Counted from the stretch's first letter, positions 1 to 9,494 are shown. The stretch: 36,420 nucleotides of DNA from Prevotella sp. (GCA_022732315.1 JAIJUV010000010.1:1-36420), one strand, 5' to 3'. Notes: a model not told the origin generated them from the letters alone. A program made the numbers and translations.

Positions 1-1538
1 GCAAAGCTCTTCCATGAGGCATAAGTATCTCCATTCCAGGTGATGGTAGAAAAGCGCTGCTGACCGGCATACGAAGAACGGGTTAAATTAACAACTCGCT
101 TCTCATCCGTCACCGCTCTCTGATGTTCATAGATTCCCATTGCATGATAAAGAGAGTAAGTCTGACTGCGTTCTGCTCCCAGCATATCACTCAATGCCCG
201 AGTGTTGAGTTTCCATCGCTCGGCATGGTTCTGATAGCCATACCCCTTGCGCATCGGATTGTTCCAGTCGCCATCCACAGGTTCTGAGGAATCGCACCAC
301 CACGCATCAAACCCATTCTTGAAGAATTCGTTGTTGGCATAATCCCAATAGAGCGAACGGGCCTGCGGCTTGTAAGCGTCATAGACAGAACCACCCGGCA
401 ATATCCATCCCCTTTTCTTGAAATCATCGTGCTGAGGACAGAACTGCGCATTAGGCCAGATAGAAATCATCAACTTGCAGTTCATGGCATGAAGCGAATC
501 TGCCAAAGCTTTCTTGTCGGGATAAAACTTCGGGTCCATCTTCATCTCTCCCCAATGCCCTGCAGACCAGTAACTCCAATCCTGTACGATCATATCAAGC
601 GGAATCCTGCGCTGGCGATATTCCCTGACGATGCTCTCCAGTTCCTTGGAACTGCAATAGCGTTCCTTCGACTGAGTATAGCCGAAAAGATACTGCGGCA
701 TCATCGGGCACTCACCAGTAAGCTGGCGATAATTAGCAACCACCGCATCCATGTTGTGTCCCTTCATCATGTAATAATCAATTTCCTGCGCAGCTTCCAT
801 TTCCACATAACTGCTATCCTCCACATTATTATATATCATGGCACAGCCTGCATCAAAGAGCAAGCCATAACCAGCCGTAGAGTTGAGCACCGGTACCATC
901 GCCTTCAGATTGTGCTGACAAAGCCACATCTTCTTGCCTCGCAGGTTCATGTAGTCCTCGATATGGGAACCCAAACCATAGATAGCCTCATCTTTCTTCC
1001 AGTTGAAGTTCATCTGATAGCGATAAGCCGAGCCCAGTGTATCCCGCTTCAGCACGTCCATTTCCTCAACATCACCATTTGCCGTATGCACCACCCTGCG
1101 GGTTTTCTCATTAAAAGTTACCTTCTCCTGATAAACTTTCTGTGAAGAACGGGGATTCTTCAGGTTTTCTGATAGGAGCAGATGATGCTGATGATCGAAA
1201 TAAGAGATAGCCCCCGAAGATTGATTGATCGTAACCACCAGACTATCTGATGTCATGGAGAGATAATCCTTTCCATAACGCAGTTTTATTTTCCTATCCT
1301 TGCGCGGCACACACACATCCGTTCCATTACCGGCAAACTTACCCTCTGGCTGGAATCTAACTCTCACCACATCCGGCTTGACAAACTGCACAAGCAACTT
1401 GCCTTTTCCTTTTTGCCATTCCAAACCATTGAATACGGCATGAACCTCTCCAGTGCCCATATTCCCAGCTGAAGCCACCATGCATAAAGGCATGAGACCT
1501 GCTACGGCAACAACTTTACGAAATAACGAATTCATCAT
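1..1538 (-). CDS. GH31 family alpha-glycosidase (likely alpha-xylosidase), 3' end cut by window edge
   Basis: The reading frame is open from an ATGATG start at 1538 to the left window edge, giving about 512 residues without the C-terminus. The protein begins with a hydrophobic signal-like segment (about residues 5-24), followed by a beta-rich N-terminal domain and a GH31 (beta/alpha)8 barrel. Barrel motifs visible are QDWSYW (319-324), SIWPN (359-363), and DAWWCDSSEP (411-420), in which D416 is the expected catalytic nucleophile. TWNGD (500-504) follows, with D504 the expected acid/base. Both catalytic positions are therefore present. The WWxDxxEP form resembles alpha-xylosidases more than the DMNEP form of alpha-glucosidases, so removal of alpha-xylosyl decorations is inferred, probably in the periplasm. 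A purine-rich AGGAAA precedes the start. It lies 24 nt after the GH97 stop, so the two genes are probably co-transcribed. Confidence 0.85.
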   Translation of the reverse strand, partial: MMNSLFRKVVAVAGLMPLCMVASAGNMGTGEVHAVFNGLEWQKGKGKLLVQFVKPDVVRVRFQPEGKFAGNGTDVCVPRKDRKIKLRYGKDYLSMTSDSLVVTINQSSGAISYFDHQHHLLLSENLKNPRSSQKVYQEKVTFNEKTRRVVHTANGDVEEMDVLKRDTLGSAYRYQMNFNWKKDEAIYGLGSHIEDYMNLRGKKMWLCQHNLKAMVPVLNSTAGYGLLFDAGCAMIYNNVEDSSYVEMEAAQEIDYYMMKGHNMDAVVANYRQLTGECPMMPQYLFGYTQSKERYCSSKELESIVREYRQRRIPLDMIVQDWSYWSAGHWGEMKMDPKFYPDKKALADSLHAMNCKLMISIWPNAQFCPQHDDFKKRGWILPGGSVYDAYKPQARSLYWDYANNEFFKNGFDAWWCDSSEPVDGDWNNPMRKGYGYQNHAERWKLNTRALSDMLGAERSQTYSLYHAMGIYEHQRAVTDEKRVVNLTRSSYAGQQRFSTITWNGDTYASWKSF

Positions 1539-1562
1539 TTTCCTGCTTATTGATTACATTAA

Positions 1563-3482
1563 TTATTTGATAACCATCACAAAGCCACCACGAGGCTGTG
1601 CTGTGATATACTCTTTCATACCCCTAACCTTACGGTATGAAATTTTCCAAGGATTTTTTGCCGTTCCGCTATCCTCGAACAAAACAACACGTGAGTTTTG
1701 CTTTGTCAGAGAAGATAAATTCAGGGCCAGTTTCTGGGATTCATCCTTGCCATTAATGCCAGCCACATACCAGGTGCTTCCCTTTCTGCGAGCCATCACG
1801 ACACTTTCGCCCGGATAACCACTGAGCAAGCGCGTCTCATCCCATGCAGTCGGCATGTTCGAGATAAAATCCTGCACTTCCTTTGGCTGGGCAAGATAAC
1901 TCTCCGGCTTATCAGCCCAATGCATCAAAGCCGACTCGAACAAGATTGGCAAAGCCAACTCATGAGCATGGGTAGTGATATGCGGATGCTGAGAATCAGA
2001 AAAGGTGCAAGGCGTATAATCCATCGAACCCACTATGCCGCGGGTAAATGGCAAGGTGGCATTATGGCAAGCTGCCTTTTTTGTCAGCACAGATTCATTA
2101 TTATACCATTCCGCTCCATACACACCCTCGGTAGAGAGCAGGTTGGGATAAGTACGCTGCCAGCCTCGGGGAACAGTAGCACCATGAAAGTTAACCATAA
2201 GATGATGGCGTGCCGCACACTCCAAGAGGTCGATGCAATACTCCATCGTTTCCTGTTTATCGCCAGCAAAGAAGTCAATCTTCACTCCAGCTACGCCCAT
2301 TTTCTCCAACCAGGCAAACTCCTTCTCCCTGTTTTCCGGAGCATTCAGTCTATTGTGAGGACCTGGTGCACCCCAAGCCTTAATCCATGCAGTAGAAGAA
2401 TTATACCAGAGCAAAGGCTTCACACCCCTATCCTTAGCATATTTCAAAGCCTCCTCGATGGTGGCTCCATTCTTCATCTCATCCCATTCTGCATCAATCA
2501 ATACGTATGGCAGATGCAAGGTCTTCGCCATATCTACATACTTTTTAATGATATTCAAGTCGTTAGAGCCATGGTTGTAAGCCCAATAAATCCAGCTTAC
2601 ACTTCCCGGTTTAATCCATGAAGTATCTTTCAGACGACAAGGGGCACTGACATCAGTTACCAGGGTCGAAGCTATCAGATCCTGCTTCTTTCCAATGACA
2701 ACCACTCGCCAGGGAGATTTCCAATTACCCGAATAATGCTGTGTGTTTTCATCCAGGAACACATGATAGTCCTCCGGATTCTGCCCATTCTTCAAGGAAG
2801 AGGCACTGTTGATTCGTTCTATACCAGCTTCAGTAATAAGAGAGTACACACCATTCTGCTCAAGCAGACAAGGATAGCCCCAATGTTGTTTTCCACCTTT
2901 ACCGGTAGTGGATAAAGGGAAGAAATTCTCATAAGACTCCGTCCATTCCTGAAACCACCGGCGCGTGCCTTCACTGATATGATAAGTAGTCAAATCCTGC
3001 TTGATTGACGTATGCTGCAAACCCTCCAACTCATAACGGAAGGCTACGCCATCGTTATAAAGTCGAACCACCATGCGCAACGGGCGCTGCAGATCATCCT
3101 CAAAGGTATAAACTATTTCATTCGCCTCGTTCTTGCATACACTCTTCTTTCCCATGAGCATCTGATAATGCTCCGAAATATACTTGGGTTTGGAAATGTC
3201 TTTCAAGACTAGATTTCTTCCTCCACCATCACTGGTATTCAAACCATAACCGGTAATATGAAGCACCTGGCTTTCCTTATTTCCTTTACAGGCATCGCGA
3301 TAAGCTACCTCAAAAACCTTCACCTTATTTTCCTCACCCTCAGCCTTCCATTCTATCTTTCCATTGGGAGAAAAGAAAGTTTCCCGCAGATTCTGCGCAA
3401 AAGCTGCGCCCTGCATGGCAAGCAGCCATACAATCATCAGTAACGGCTTTCTGAAAGCCAAGATTTTCGTTGTATTCATCAT
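1563..3482 (-). CDS. GH97 family alpha-glycosidase (retaining-type, alpha-galactosidase-like)
   Basis: This 639-residue protein has a signal peptide ending near AFAQ (27-30), a GH97 N-terminal beta-sandwich (about 30-290), a catalytic barrel opening with SVSWIYWAYNHG (about 294-305), and a C-terminal beta domain. The motif VAGVKIDFFAGD puts an aspartate (D403) where retaining GH97 enzymes such as the Bacteroides alpha-galactosidases carry their nucleophile. Candidate acid/base residues are E452 or E458 in STEGVYGAEW. Inverting SusB-type alpha-glucosidases use glutamates instead, so a retaining alpha-galactosidase or beta-L-arabinopyranosidase role is favoured; this is an inference from motifs. 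Length matches the family. The gene has its own promoter and regulatory box in the 77 nt after the HTCS gene and is followed by GH31 after 24 nt. Alternative starts ATGATG lie next to each other; the first is used here. Confidence 0.9.
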   Translation of the reverse strand: MMNTTKILAFRKPLLMIVWLLAMQGAAFAQNLRETFFSPNGKIEWKAEGEENKVKVFEVAYRDACKGNKESQVLHITGYGLNTSDGGGRNLVLKDISKPKYISEHYQMLMGKKSVCKNEANEIVYTFEDDLQRPLRMVVRLYNDGVAFRYELEGLQHTSIKQDLTTYHISEGTRRWFQEWTESYENFFPLSTTGKGGKQHWGYPCLLEQNGVYSLITEAGIERINSASSLKNGQNPEDYHVFLDENTQHYSGNWKSPWRVVVIGKKQDLIASTLVTDVSAPCRLKDTSWIKPGSVSWIYWAYNHGSNDLNIIKKYVDMAKTLHLPYVLIDAEWDEMKNGATIEEALKYAKDRGVKPLLWYNSSTAWIKAWGAPGPHNRLNAPENREKEFAWLEKMGVAGVKIDFFAGDKQETMEYCIDLLECAARHHLMVNFHGATVPRGWQRTYPNLLSTEGVYGAEWYNNESVLTKKAACHNATLPFTRGIVGSMDYTPCTFSDSQHPHITTHAHELALPILFESALMHWADKPESYLAQPKEVQDFISNMPTAWDETRLLSGYPGESVVMARRKGSTWYVAGINGKDESQKLALNLSSLTKQNSRVVLFEDSGTAKNPWKISYRKVRGMKEYITAQPRGGFVMVIK

Positions 3483-3536
3483 TATGATTGTTTATTCGTT
3501 TAACGCTACAAAATTACGAATAAACAATCATAATGA
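3479..3536. repeat. 21-bp perfect inverted repeat over the GH97 start
   Basis: The left arm is 3479-3499 and the right arm 3516-3536, fully complementary over 21 bp with a 16-nt loop; the core arm reads attatgattgtttattcgt. The left arm includes the first base of one GH97 ATG and all of the other, and the loop contains most of the -7 box (3509-3516). Transcripts started at that promoter would contain only the left arm. Read-through RNA from the HTCS gene would contain both arms and could fold over the start codon. There is no U-run after it in either direction, so it does not look like a simple terminator. Confidence 0.85.
3509..3516 (-). promoter_or_regulatory. -7 promoter box for GH97-GH31 (TAATTTTG)
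   Basis: TAATTTTG on the minus strand matches the Bacteroidota TAnnTTTG -7 consensus and lies 26 nt upstream of the GH97 start, giving a leader of roughly 20 nt. There is no clear -33 TTTG; the regulatory box at 3536-3561 occupies that region. Confidence 0.65.
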
Positions 3537-3561
3537 CTTTTTTTAATGTTTCAAATACTTT
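3536..3561 (-). promoter_or_regulatory. Putative HTCS operator, GH97-GH31 promoter
   Basis: On the plus strand the core reads ATGTTTCAAATACTTT, preceded by ACTTTTTTTA. The C of CAAAT (3552) is 43 nt from the first base of the -7 box, the same distance as at three other promoters in the window. It overlaps the last bases of the HTCS gene, so HTCS coding sequence and the target operator share DNA. Confidence 0.65.
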
Positions 3562-6500
3562 ACTCAGTATATTTTGCCGCATATTCCGTAGGCGACATTC
3601 CGAAATATTTCTTAAATGCAGTGGAGAAATGACTATTATTGGCAAATCCCACCATATATGAAACCTGCGTAATGTTGATTTTACGCTCTCTTATCAATCG
3701 GGCAGCCTCATTGAGACGGATGTTTCTCAAGAACTCGCTAGTAGGAACACCGGTCATCTCCTTCAACTTACGATGCAGCTGAGTACGGCTTACGCCCACC
3801 TCATCACACATCTTCTCTACATTGAAGTCTGAATCGCTCAAGTTCTCGTTCACTACCTTCATGATACGCTCCATCAGCTCCTCATCGTAGCCTTTCACCT
3901 CTACCTTCTCCACCTTGTCATCCTGCTTCAAGGCACCACTGAACTTACCCTTCAGGCGACGCACATTGTCGATGAGATTGTCTATCGTGAGATGAAGTTC
4001 CTCCAGACTGAATGGTTTAGCCAGATAAGCATCAGCTCCTAGCTTAATACCCTCTAGCCTATCGCTGATTTCCGATTTGGAAGTAAGCATGATTACTGGC
4101 ACGTGGCTGATATTGGCATTGCCCTTGATATTCCTAAGCAGCGTGATACCATCCATCTCAGGCATCACCACATCGCTTACCACCAGGTCGAAATCGCCTG
4201 AAAGCAACTGGTTCAAAGCCTCCTTGCCATTGTTGCAGATTACAAAGCGATACCAGTCGCTCAGTTCCGACTTGAGATAACGGCAGATTTCGATATCATC
4301 ATCCACCAGCAGGATTTTACAGTTTCTGCTAGCCCCACTTCTCTGCTGTTTCTTTCCATTCACCACGTAGTCTGAATTAATCTGGCTATCCTTAAGATGT
4401 TCTTTTCCCAAAGGCAATTCTATGATGAAACAGGCACCGCTCGTTCCGTCCTCTCGGTTGCGTGCTGTCACATCGCCACCATGAAGCCTTACGATGGATC
4501 GGCATAGATTCAAGCCGATGCCCGAACCTCCCAGGTGCATATCAGCCGAATTTTTTCCCTGATAGAAGCGTTCAAACAGGGTTTTGGCATCATCGTTCTT
4601 TCCCAATCCCTTGCCGCTATCAATCACATACAGGAGCACCTTCTTATCCTGCTTCTCAATGCGGAAGATGATTTCGCCGCCATTAGGCGTATATTTAAAG
4701 GCATTAGACAGCAGATTGGCTATCGCCTTATCCAACTTGTTGCGGTCTATCCATGCATTCACAGGCTTCTCTGGCATCTCCAGTTTGATATTGATGCCAC
4801 GCAGGTTGGCATTGTAAGTGAAGAGCGAAACCAATCCCTGCGAAAACTCCACCAGGTTGGTTTCCCTGCACGAGAGGTTCATCTGATGCTTGTCCAGGCG
4901 TCTCTTGTCGAGAATCTGATTCACCAGGGTGAGCAGACGCTGTGCGTTTCGGTCGATGGTATCAATATCCGCCTGATATTCCTCAGCATTTCCCAATCGC
5001 TCCTTCAGTTTCTTCAGAGGCTCCATAATCAGAGTAAGCGGCGAACGGATATCGTGGGTAGCATTAATCAGGAACTGCATCTTAGCCTCTTCAAGATCTC
5101 TTTTTTTCTTGCGCAGATAAATAAAGATGACAGCAGCCATAAAGCCGAGAACCAGGCTCAGATAGATGAGCTTCGCCCAAACTGTGAGATACCAAGGTGC
5201 CAGCACATCCAGGTTGATTACCTTTTTATATGTGGAGTACTTGCCGTTGCAATAGGTACGCACTTCTATACGATAATGTCCATACGACAAACCTGTGAAG
5301 TTGAAGCTATTGTCTCCAGCCGCATTGCTGATCCATTTGCCCCCGTTGATGCGATACTGGAACACGATGTTACCCACGCTCTGATAATCAAGCTGGGAGA
5401 AGCTAAGCACTATCGACTTGAAATCAGACGGAACACTCAGATTATCTCCAATAAACGGAGCCATCTTTCCATCAAGCAACACACCCGACAGATAAATGGC
5501 GGACGTTTTCTCATTATAATCCTTTACCTCAGAAGGCTGGAAATAAGTCAATCCTTCGGAGTTTCCATAACAGATAACCCCATCCGATGTAGAACCTACT
5601 ACTCCAGCCAGATATTCCTTGGTCAAGAGTCCGTTTCCCTTTTCAAAAGAGAAAAACGACTTAGCTTTACTATCATAACACCAGATACCCTGCGCAGTGC
5701 TCATCCATAGGTTTCCCTTGACATCCTTCTTCAGCGAATAAATTCTCAATCCGCTAATACTCTCGGAATGAGGCCAAGGGGTAGTCTGCTGTTTTTTCCT
5801 GTCATAGAGATAAAGCCCCATCTCTGTGGCAATAGCAATCTTACCATCCGACAGTTCTAATGTAGAATAGCACGTTTTACCCTCTAACAAAGGCCGAGAA
5901 AGAATGATGTCAAAATATCCGGTTTTGGTATCCATGCACGACACACCATTGGTTGTAGCACACCAGAGCCATCCCCGGGAATCTAACCTGATCTCCGATA
6001 TCCAGTTATTGCAAATGGTTTTGTGTGGACGCTTATCATCCATCAGATATTGCGTCATCTTGCCACTCTTTCTATTCCATACATAAAGTCCGTTGCCCGG
6101 GCTCGTAAAATAAATATTACCAGCAGCATCTACCTGCATACCATCTAGAGAAAGTCCATTGGCTGGCAGCAACAACCGGTAAGTCTGATGCTTCCAATCA
6201 TACTCATAAATGCCATCACGGCCATATACATAAACATTCTTCCGAAAATCCGAGTACACTTTGACTAGTCCTGCAGGACTTTGTAGTAGCTTGGTATTGC
6301 CCGTCTTCTCATCCAAGAGATACAACCCATGATTTTTGACCACAAAAAGCATCAATCCGTCAGCAACTCCCACTACAGACGAAATGGTTTCCATACCAGC
6401 CCCCAATTCATCCAAAGAAACCGGATGGAACACATTCTTATCATTATTCGACAAGAAAAGTCCTTTCATATAGCATCCATACCACTGATTACCATCTCTA

Positions 6501-7438
6501 TCTATCAGCAAATCGCTGATATGCGCATTATCAAAGATAAACGATTGATTATTCAACTCCACCCGATAAGCCTTTCTGCTTCCATGCGGTATCTTGAAAG
6601 TTCCATCTCCCGAAGTACCCAACCATAAATTGCCATACTTATCCAAGGTAACAGCACTGATATATCCTGCCCCCTGATGAGCTGAAAAATCGAAATCGTA
6701 GCGTGAGAAGCGATGCGATGCATAATCATAGCGCATAATGCCGCCCGTATGCGCCACAAAGAACCCCTTCTTGTCTGTGGCATATAATTTACGGATGCCA
6801 AACAGATCTTTAGGTTCATATACACTTACCAGTCGGATAGACTTGCCATCGTATTTATATTTTCTCAACACCTTTGTATGATTAGCCTGCCACAGATATC
6901 CCTCAGCATCGAAGAACAGAATAGCAAAGAAATTATCCACTGAATTTGCAGATTTCCTTGAAAGGCGAGTAACTTTACCTGTAGTCATATCCAACCTATA
7001 GGCACCATACCCGGCTGTACCTATCAGGAGATTATGCTTTCCATCCTCAATAAGAGAACTTACTCTTATCTTCTCATCTTTCTTTTCCAATACGATATGC
7101 TGGAAACTATTGGTAAGATAGGAATATTTATAGAGTCCACGATTTGTTGCCACAAAGAGGAACTCTTTGCTGTAAGGATAGAGTTTTACGATATCATTGT
7201 CCTGAATGGTTGTCGTATCGGCTGGATTGCAAAGATAGGTACTGAATTTATAGCCGTCAAAACGATTCAGTCCATAATTGGTACCCACCCAAATGAAACC
7301 ATACTTATCCTGTATGATACATCGAATCAGGCTACTCGACAGGTCGTTGGATGTATAAAGTCGTCCTGAGTTGGCATAAGAAAAGCATGTCAGCATCTGT
7401 ACGAAGCAAAAGATTGAAAAGAGTATAAAACGTTTCAT
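3560..7438 (-). CDS. Hybrid two-component system regulator (HTCS)
   Basis: This 1292-residue protein fuses all parts of a two-component system. A signal peptide (1-22) is followed by a periplasmic two-propeller sensor built from Reg_prop-like repeats (about 25-640; repeated WVGTNYGLNRFDG-like units). After that come a Y_Y_Y-type beta-sandwich (about 675-745), one membrane helix (about 754-774), a histidine kinase with H795 in NATHDIRSP, an N-box at N912 and DSGKG at 940-944, a receiver with phospho-acceptor D1089 and K1141, and an AraC-type DNA-binding domain (about 1200-1290). Family members bind oligosaccharides directly and activate the neighbouring utilisation genes. It sits between the GH97-GH31 unit and the SusC operon and is the best candidate to bind the repeated box found at four promoters here. 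Its own promoter lacks that box. Confidence 0.95.
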   Translation of the reverse strand: MKRFILFSIFCFVQMLTCFSYANSGRLYTSNDLSSSLIRCIIQDKYGFIWVGTNYGLNRFDGYKFSTYLCNPADTTTIQDNDIVKLYPYSKEFLFVATNRGLYKYSYLTNSFQHIVLEKKDEKIRVSSLIEDGKHNLLIGTAGYGAYRLDMTTGKVTRLSRKSANSVDNFFAILFFDAEGYLWQANHTKVLRKYKYDGKSIRLVSVYEPKDLFGIRKLYATDKKGFFVAHTGGIMRYDYASHRFSRYDFDFSAHQGAGYISAVTLDKYGNLWLGTSGDGTFKIPHGSRKAYRVELNNQSFIFDNAHISDLLIDRDGNQWYGCYMKGLFLSNNDKNVFHPVSLDELGAGMETISSVVGVADGLMLFVVKNHGLYLLDEKTGNTKLLQSPAGLVKVYSDFRKNVYVYGRDGIYEYDWKHQTYRLLLPANGLSLDGMQVDAAGNIYFTSPGNGLYVWNRKSGKMTQYLMDDKRPHKTICNNWISEIRLDSRGWLWCATTNGVSCMDTKTGYFDIILSRPLLEGKTCYSTLELSDGKIAIATEMGLYLYDRKKQQTTPWPHSESISGLRIYSLKKDVKGNLWMSTAQGIWCYDSKAKSFFSFEKGNGLLTKEYLAGVVGSTSDGVICYGNSEGLTYFQPSEVKDYNEKTSAIYLSGVLLDGKMAPFIGDNLSVPSDFKSIVLSFSQLDYQSVGNIVFQYRINGGKWISNAAGDNSFNFTGLSYGHYRIEVRTYCNGKYSTYKKVINLDVLAPWYLTVWAKLIYLSLVLGFMAAVIFIYLRKKKRDLEEAKMQFLINATHDIRSPLTLIMEPLKKLKERLGNAEEYQADIDTIDRNAQRLLTLVNQILDKRRLDKHQMNLSCRETNLVEFSQGLVSLFTYNANLRGINIKLEMPEKPVNAWIDRNKLDKAIANLLSNAFKYTPNGGEIIFRIEKQDKKVLLYVIDSGKGLGKNDDAKTLFERFYQGKNSADMHLGGSGIGLNLCRSIVRLHGGDVTARNREDGTSGACFIIELPLGKEHLKDSQINSDYVVNGKKQQRSGASRNCKILLVDDDIEICRYLKSELSDWYRFVICNNGKEALNQLLSGDFDLVVSDVVMPEMDGITLLRNIKGNANISHVPVIMLTSKSEISDRLEGIKLGADAYLAKPFSLEELHLTIDNLIDNVRRLKGKFSGALKQDDKVEKVEVKGYDEELMERIMKVVNENLSDSDFNVEKMCDEVGVSRTQLHRKLKEMTGVPTSEFLRNIRLNEAARLIRERKINITQVSYMVGFANNSHFSTAFKKYFGMSPTEYAAKYTE

Positions 7439-7488
7439 TGGCTTATGATTGTATATATAATTGTTATTTACATGAATTATTCATCCTG

Positions 7489-7496
7489 CAAAATTA
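7489..7496 (-). promoter_or_regulatory. -7 promoter box for the HTCS gene (TAATTTTG)
   Basis: TAATTTTG on the minus strand fits TAnnTTTG and is about 50 nt upstream of the HTCS start. No -33 TTTG is evident and the box shared by the enzyme promoters is absent at the equivalent position, suggesting weak constitutive expression. Confidence 0.45.
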
Positions 7497-7604
7497 TATT
7501 TTTTCTTTCAGAAAAAAGAAAAAAAAGCAAGAATTTGCATTCTTTACCCGTGTTTTTGCTCAAAAGTTACAAGAGAAAAGGTTTATGATACAAAAAAACG
7601 CAAA

Positions 7605-7635
7605 AAGATGACCTTGCAAAACGCAAGGTCATCTT
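7605..7635 (-). terminator. Rho-independent terminator of the SusC operon
   Basis: A 13-bp perfect stem (7605-7617 with 7623-7635) and a 5-nt loop are followed on the minus strand by T-rich sequence (CTTTTTGCGTTTTTTTG). It lies 25 nt after the stop of the 56-residue gene and before the HTCS promoter, marking the end of the long operon. Confidence 0.85.
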
Positions 7636-7659
7636 ATTTATAAACGGGATTTTACATCC

Positions 7660-7830
7660 TTAATCTTCGTCGTCGCCCCAAATGTTGAAGCCAGGGTTAT
7701 TCTCTTTTGCACAGCCACTTTCAAATGCATTCTCTGGTTCTGGACTATCATAATTAAGGGAAGTGGTATTAAGCATGATTTCCTCACCCAACTTCACTTC
7801 TACAATTTCCGGTTTGATATATTTCTTCAT
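7660..7830 (-). CDS. Small 56-residue protein of unknown function
   Basis: The ATG at 7830 opens a 56-codon frame ending in TAA at 7660. The peptide starts MKKYIKPEIVEVKLGEE, has no convincing signal peptide, is acidic, contains one cysteine (C40), and ends GFNIWGDDED. I recognise this only as a pattern: short Bacteroidales peptides beginning MKKxxxPxIxxVxL and ending in tryptophan/aspartate-rich sequence are common in Prevotella, but I know of no established function. It lies 51 nt after the 521-residue secreted protein gene and just before the operon terminator, so it is probably the last gene of the operon. The operon position, codon use similar to its neighbours and terminator placement support a real gene. 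Confidence 0.65.
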   Translation of the reverse strand: MKKYIKPEIVEVKLGEEIMLNTTSLNYDSPEPENAFESGCAKENNPGFNIWGDDED

Positions 7831-7881
7831 CTTAATCTGTTTTTAAATGTTATTGAATATGTTCTATTATCTCTATATTCC

Positions 7882-9447
7882 TTACTTCTGGATGAACTTC
7901 TTGCCATTCACGATGTAAAGACCCTTGGCAAGGTTAGCAGTGTTATCAGCAACCTTTACGCCAGAGATGGTATAAACACCCTGAGCCTTCTCTGCCTTCT
8001 CGCCTTCAATTGCCTGGATGCCTGTTGTCTCACCACCAAATGAGAGGCTGTAAGCTGTCTGTGTTGCTTCTGGGAGAACAAAGTAAGCACGCATACCCTT
8101 CAGCTTGTTATTATCACCCTCGGTAGAAGCAGGAACCTTCAAATTACCATCCTTGCCCAAGAAGAGGTTCTTCTCGTCCAGAACCTTCACATTGAAGGTT
8201 CCCTTAAAGGTAACACCATCCAATGTTACAGCCTTTGGCTCTTCTACAAGAATTTCAACCTCGCCGACATTATCCATTTCGTAAGCCTGAGCCACGTTCA
8301 GAAGGTAAGGAACACCAGCCTCAATAGAGGTAGCTTCCTCAAAGCACAACTTTTTATCCTCTACACCTTTAAACTGATAAGCCTTAGCACCAGCATCACC
8401 GAATACTGAACCGAATTGAGAAGCATCCACATTGAAAGGAAGACAGATTGTGTTCAATCCAGCAACAAGATTACGAGTTACATTTGGCTTGCGAGTAGCC
8501 TTGCTGATTGGGTTCCAATAGCTTGTCTCACTAAAGACTGGACTATCACCGTAAACCAAAGCAATGGCCTTTACGGTAGCGACTTTAGTACCCCAATCTA
8601 CTTTGATAGCATTTAAATGATATTTCTTGTCAGTTGAGATATCCAAAGTTGCAACACCAGACGCATCAGCCTTAATGGTAACTACTTCAACAGGATCTGT
8701 ACCAGTACCACCATCAACTGATCTATTCATCAAAATGCGGAACTTATCGTCTTTACTAGCATAGATTCGCAATGCCTTGTAGCCGGTTAAGTCAGCAAAA
8801 GTTTTTCCCCAAACATTACCATTACCATAAAGAAGACCACCGGCATCCAACTTCTCACCAATCGCATTGGCGCAACCTATAGCACCATTATCAATAAGAT
8901 TATCCCAATGGGTCCAATCGCGGAACATAGAAGTCGTCAAATTCACCTCATCAGCTGCCAGCTTAAATTCTTCCGGTTTCTTGACCACGGTGATGGAAGA
9001 AATTGTATAAGTTCCTTTAGTACCACTATTAGCTTCCCATCTCATTTTATTAAGATGAGAAGTTTTGCCATCACGATCACTTCCGGCAAAGGTAAATGCG
9101 AATTTTTTACTATAAAAACCATCTAATCCTTTCAAATCATCCACACTAGAACCAATTAAAAGACGCCAAATAATATCATCACCAGAACCGGTAACCTCAA
9201 AGCTCTTGCTTACGTCAATACCCTCAGCAGGAAGTTCAATCTCGAAATAGCCATTACCCGATCCGTCATTTTTTACAATGATAGAACCATCTGCACCCTT
9301 TTCAAGGGAGATACTACCATCTGCTTTCAAGCATTCGAATGGCACTGTTGCCTCACGATCCGCATTGTACTCAGGTGTAAACACTGTTGCGAAAGCCGAA
9401 GCTACGCTCGCAGCGAATACCACCATCATAGTGAAAATCTTTTTCAT
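7882..9447 (-). CDS. Secreted multi-domain beta-sandwich protein without a recognised enzyme domain
   Basis: This 521-residue protein has a signal peptide (1-20, cleavage near AFA-TVF), a first beta-rich domain (about 25-155), and a second domain (about 168-300) related to the module of the 247-residue protein at 11574-12317. A third region (about 322-470) contains GLNTICLPFNVDASQF and GVPYLLN, a pattern I associate with Prevotella surface proteins. It ends with a tail (about 474-521) containing GGETTGIQ and KGLYIVNGKKFIQK. No lipobox and no glycosidase signature are visible. Carbohydrate binding on the cell surface or outside the cell is the most reasonable guess. It is separated from the esterase gene upstream by the inverted-repeat element and is followed by the 56-residue gene. 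Confidence 0.8.
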   Translation of the reverse strand: MKKIFTMMVVFAASVASAFATVFTPEYNADREATVPFECLKADGSISLEKGADGSIIVKNDGSGNGYFEIELPAEGIDVSKSFEVTGSGDDIIWRLLIGSSVDDLKGLDGFYSKKFAFTFAGSDRDGKTSHLNKMRWEANSGTKGTYTISSITVVKKPEEFKLAADEVNLTTSMFRDWTHWDNLIDNGAIGCANAIGEKLDAGGLLYGNGNVWGKTFADLTGYKALRIYASKDDKFRILMNRSVDGGTGTDPVEVVTIKADASGVATLDISTDKKYHLNAIKVDWGTKVATVKAIALVYGDSPVFSETSYWNPISKATRKPNVTRNLVAGLNTICLPFNVDASQFGSVFGDAGAKAYQFKGVEDKKLCFEEATSIEAGVPYLLNVAQAYEMDNVGEVEILVEEPKAVTLDGVTFKGTFNVKVLDEKNLFLGKDGNLKVPASTEGDNNKLKGMRAYFVLPEATQTAYSLSFGGETTGIQAIEGEKAEKAQGVYTISGVKVADNTANLAKGLYIVNGKKFIQK

Positions 9448-9494
9448 AAAAAACGTTTTAAATTAATAATTAAATGTTATTCTGTTTAAACAGG

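Noticed and set aside
4535..5710. 391-residue plus-strand frame
   Set aside because: It is antisense to the HTCS kinase region and is explained as a shadow of it.
7497..7560. A copy of the HTCS box upstream of the HTCS gene itself
   Set aside because: At the equivalent 43-nt distance from the -7 box the sequence does not match ATGTnnCAAAT, so autoregulation through this box is not supported.
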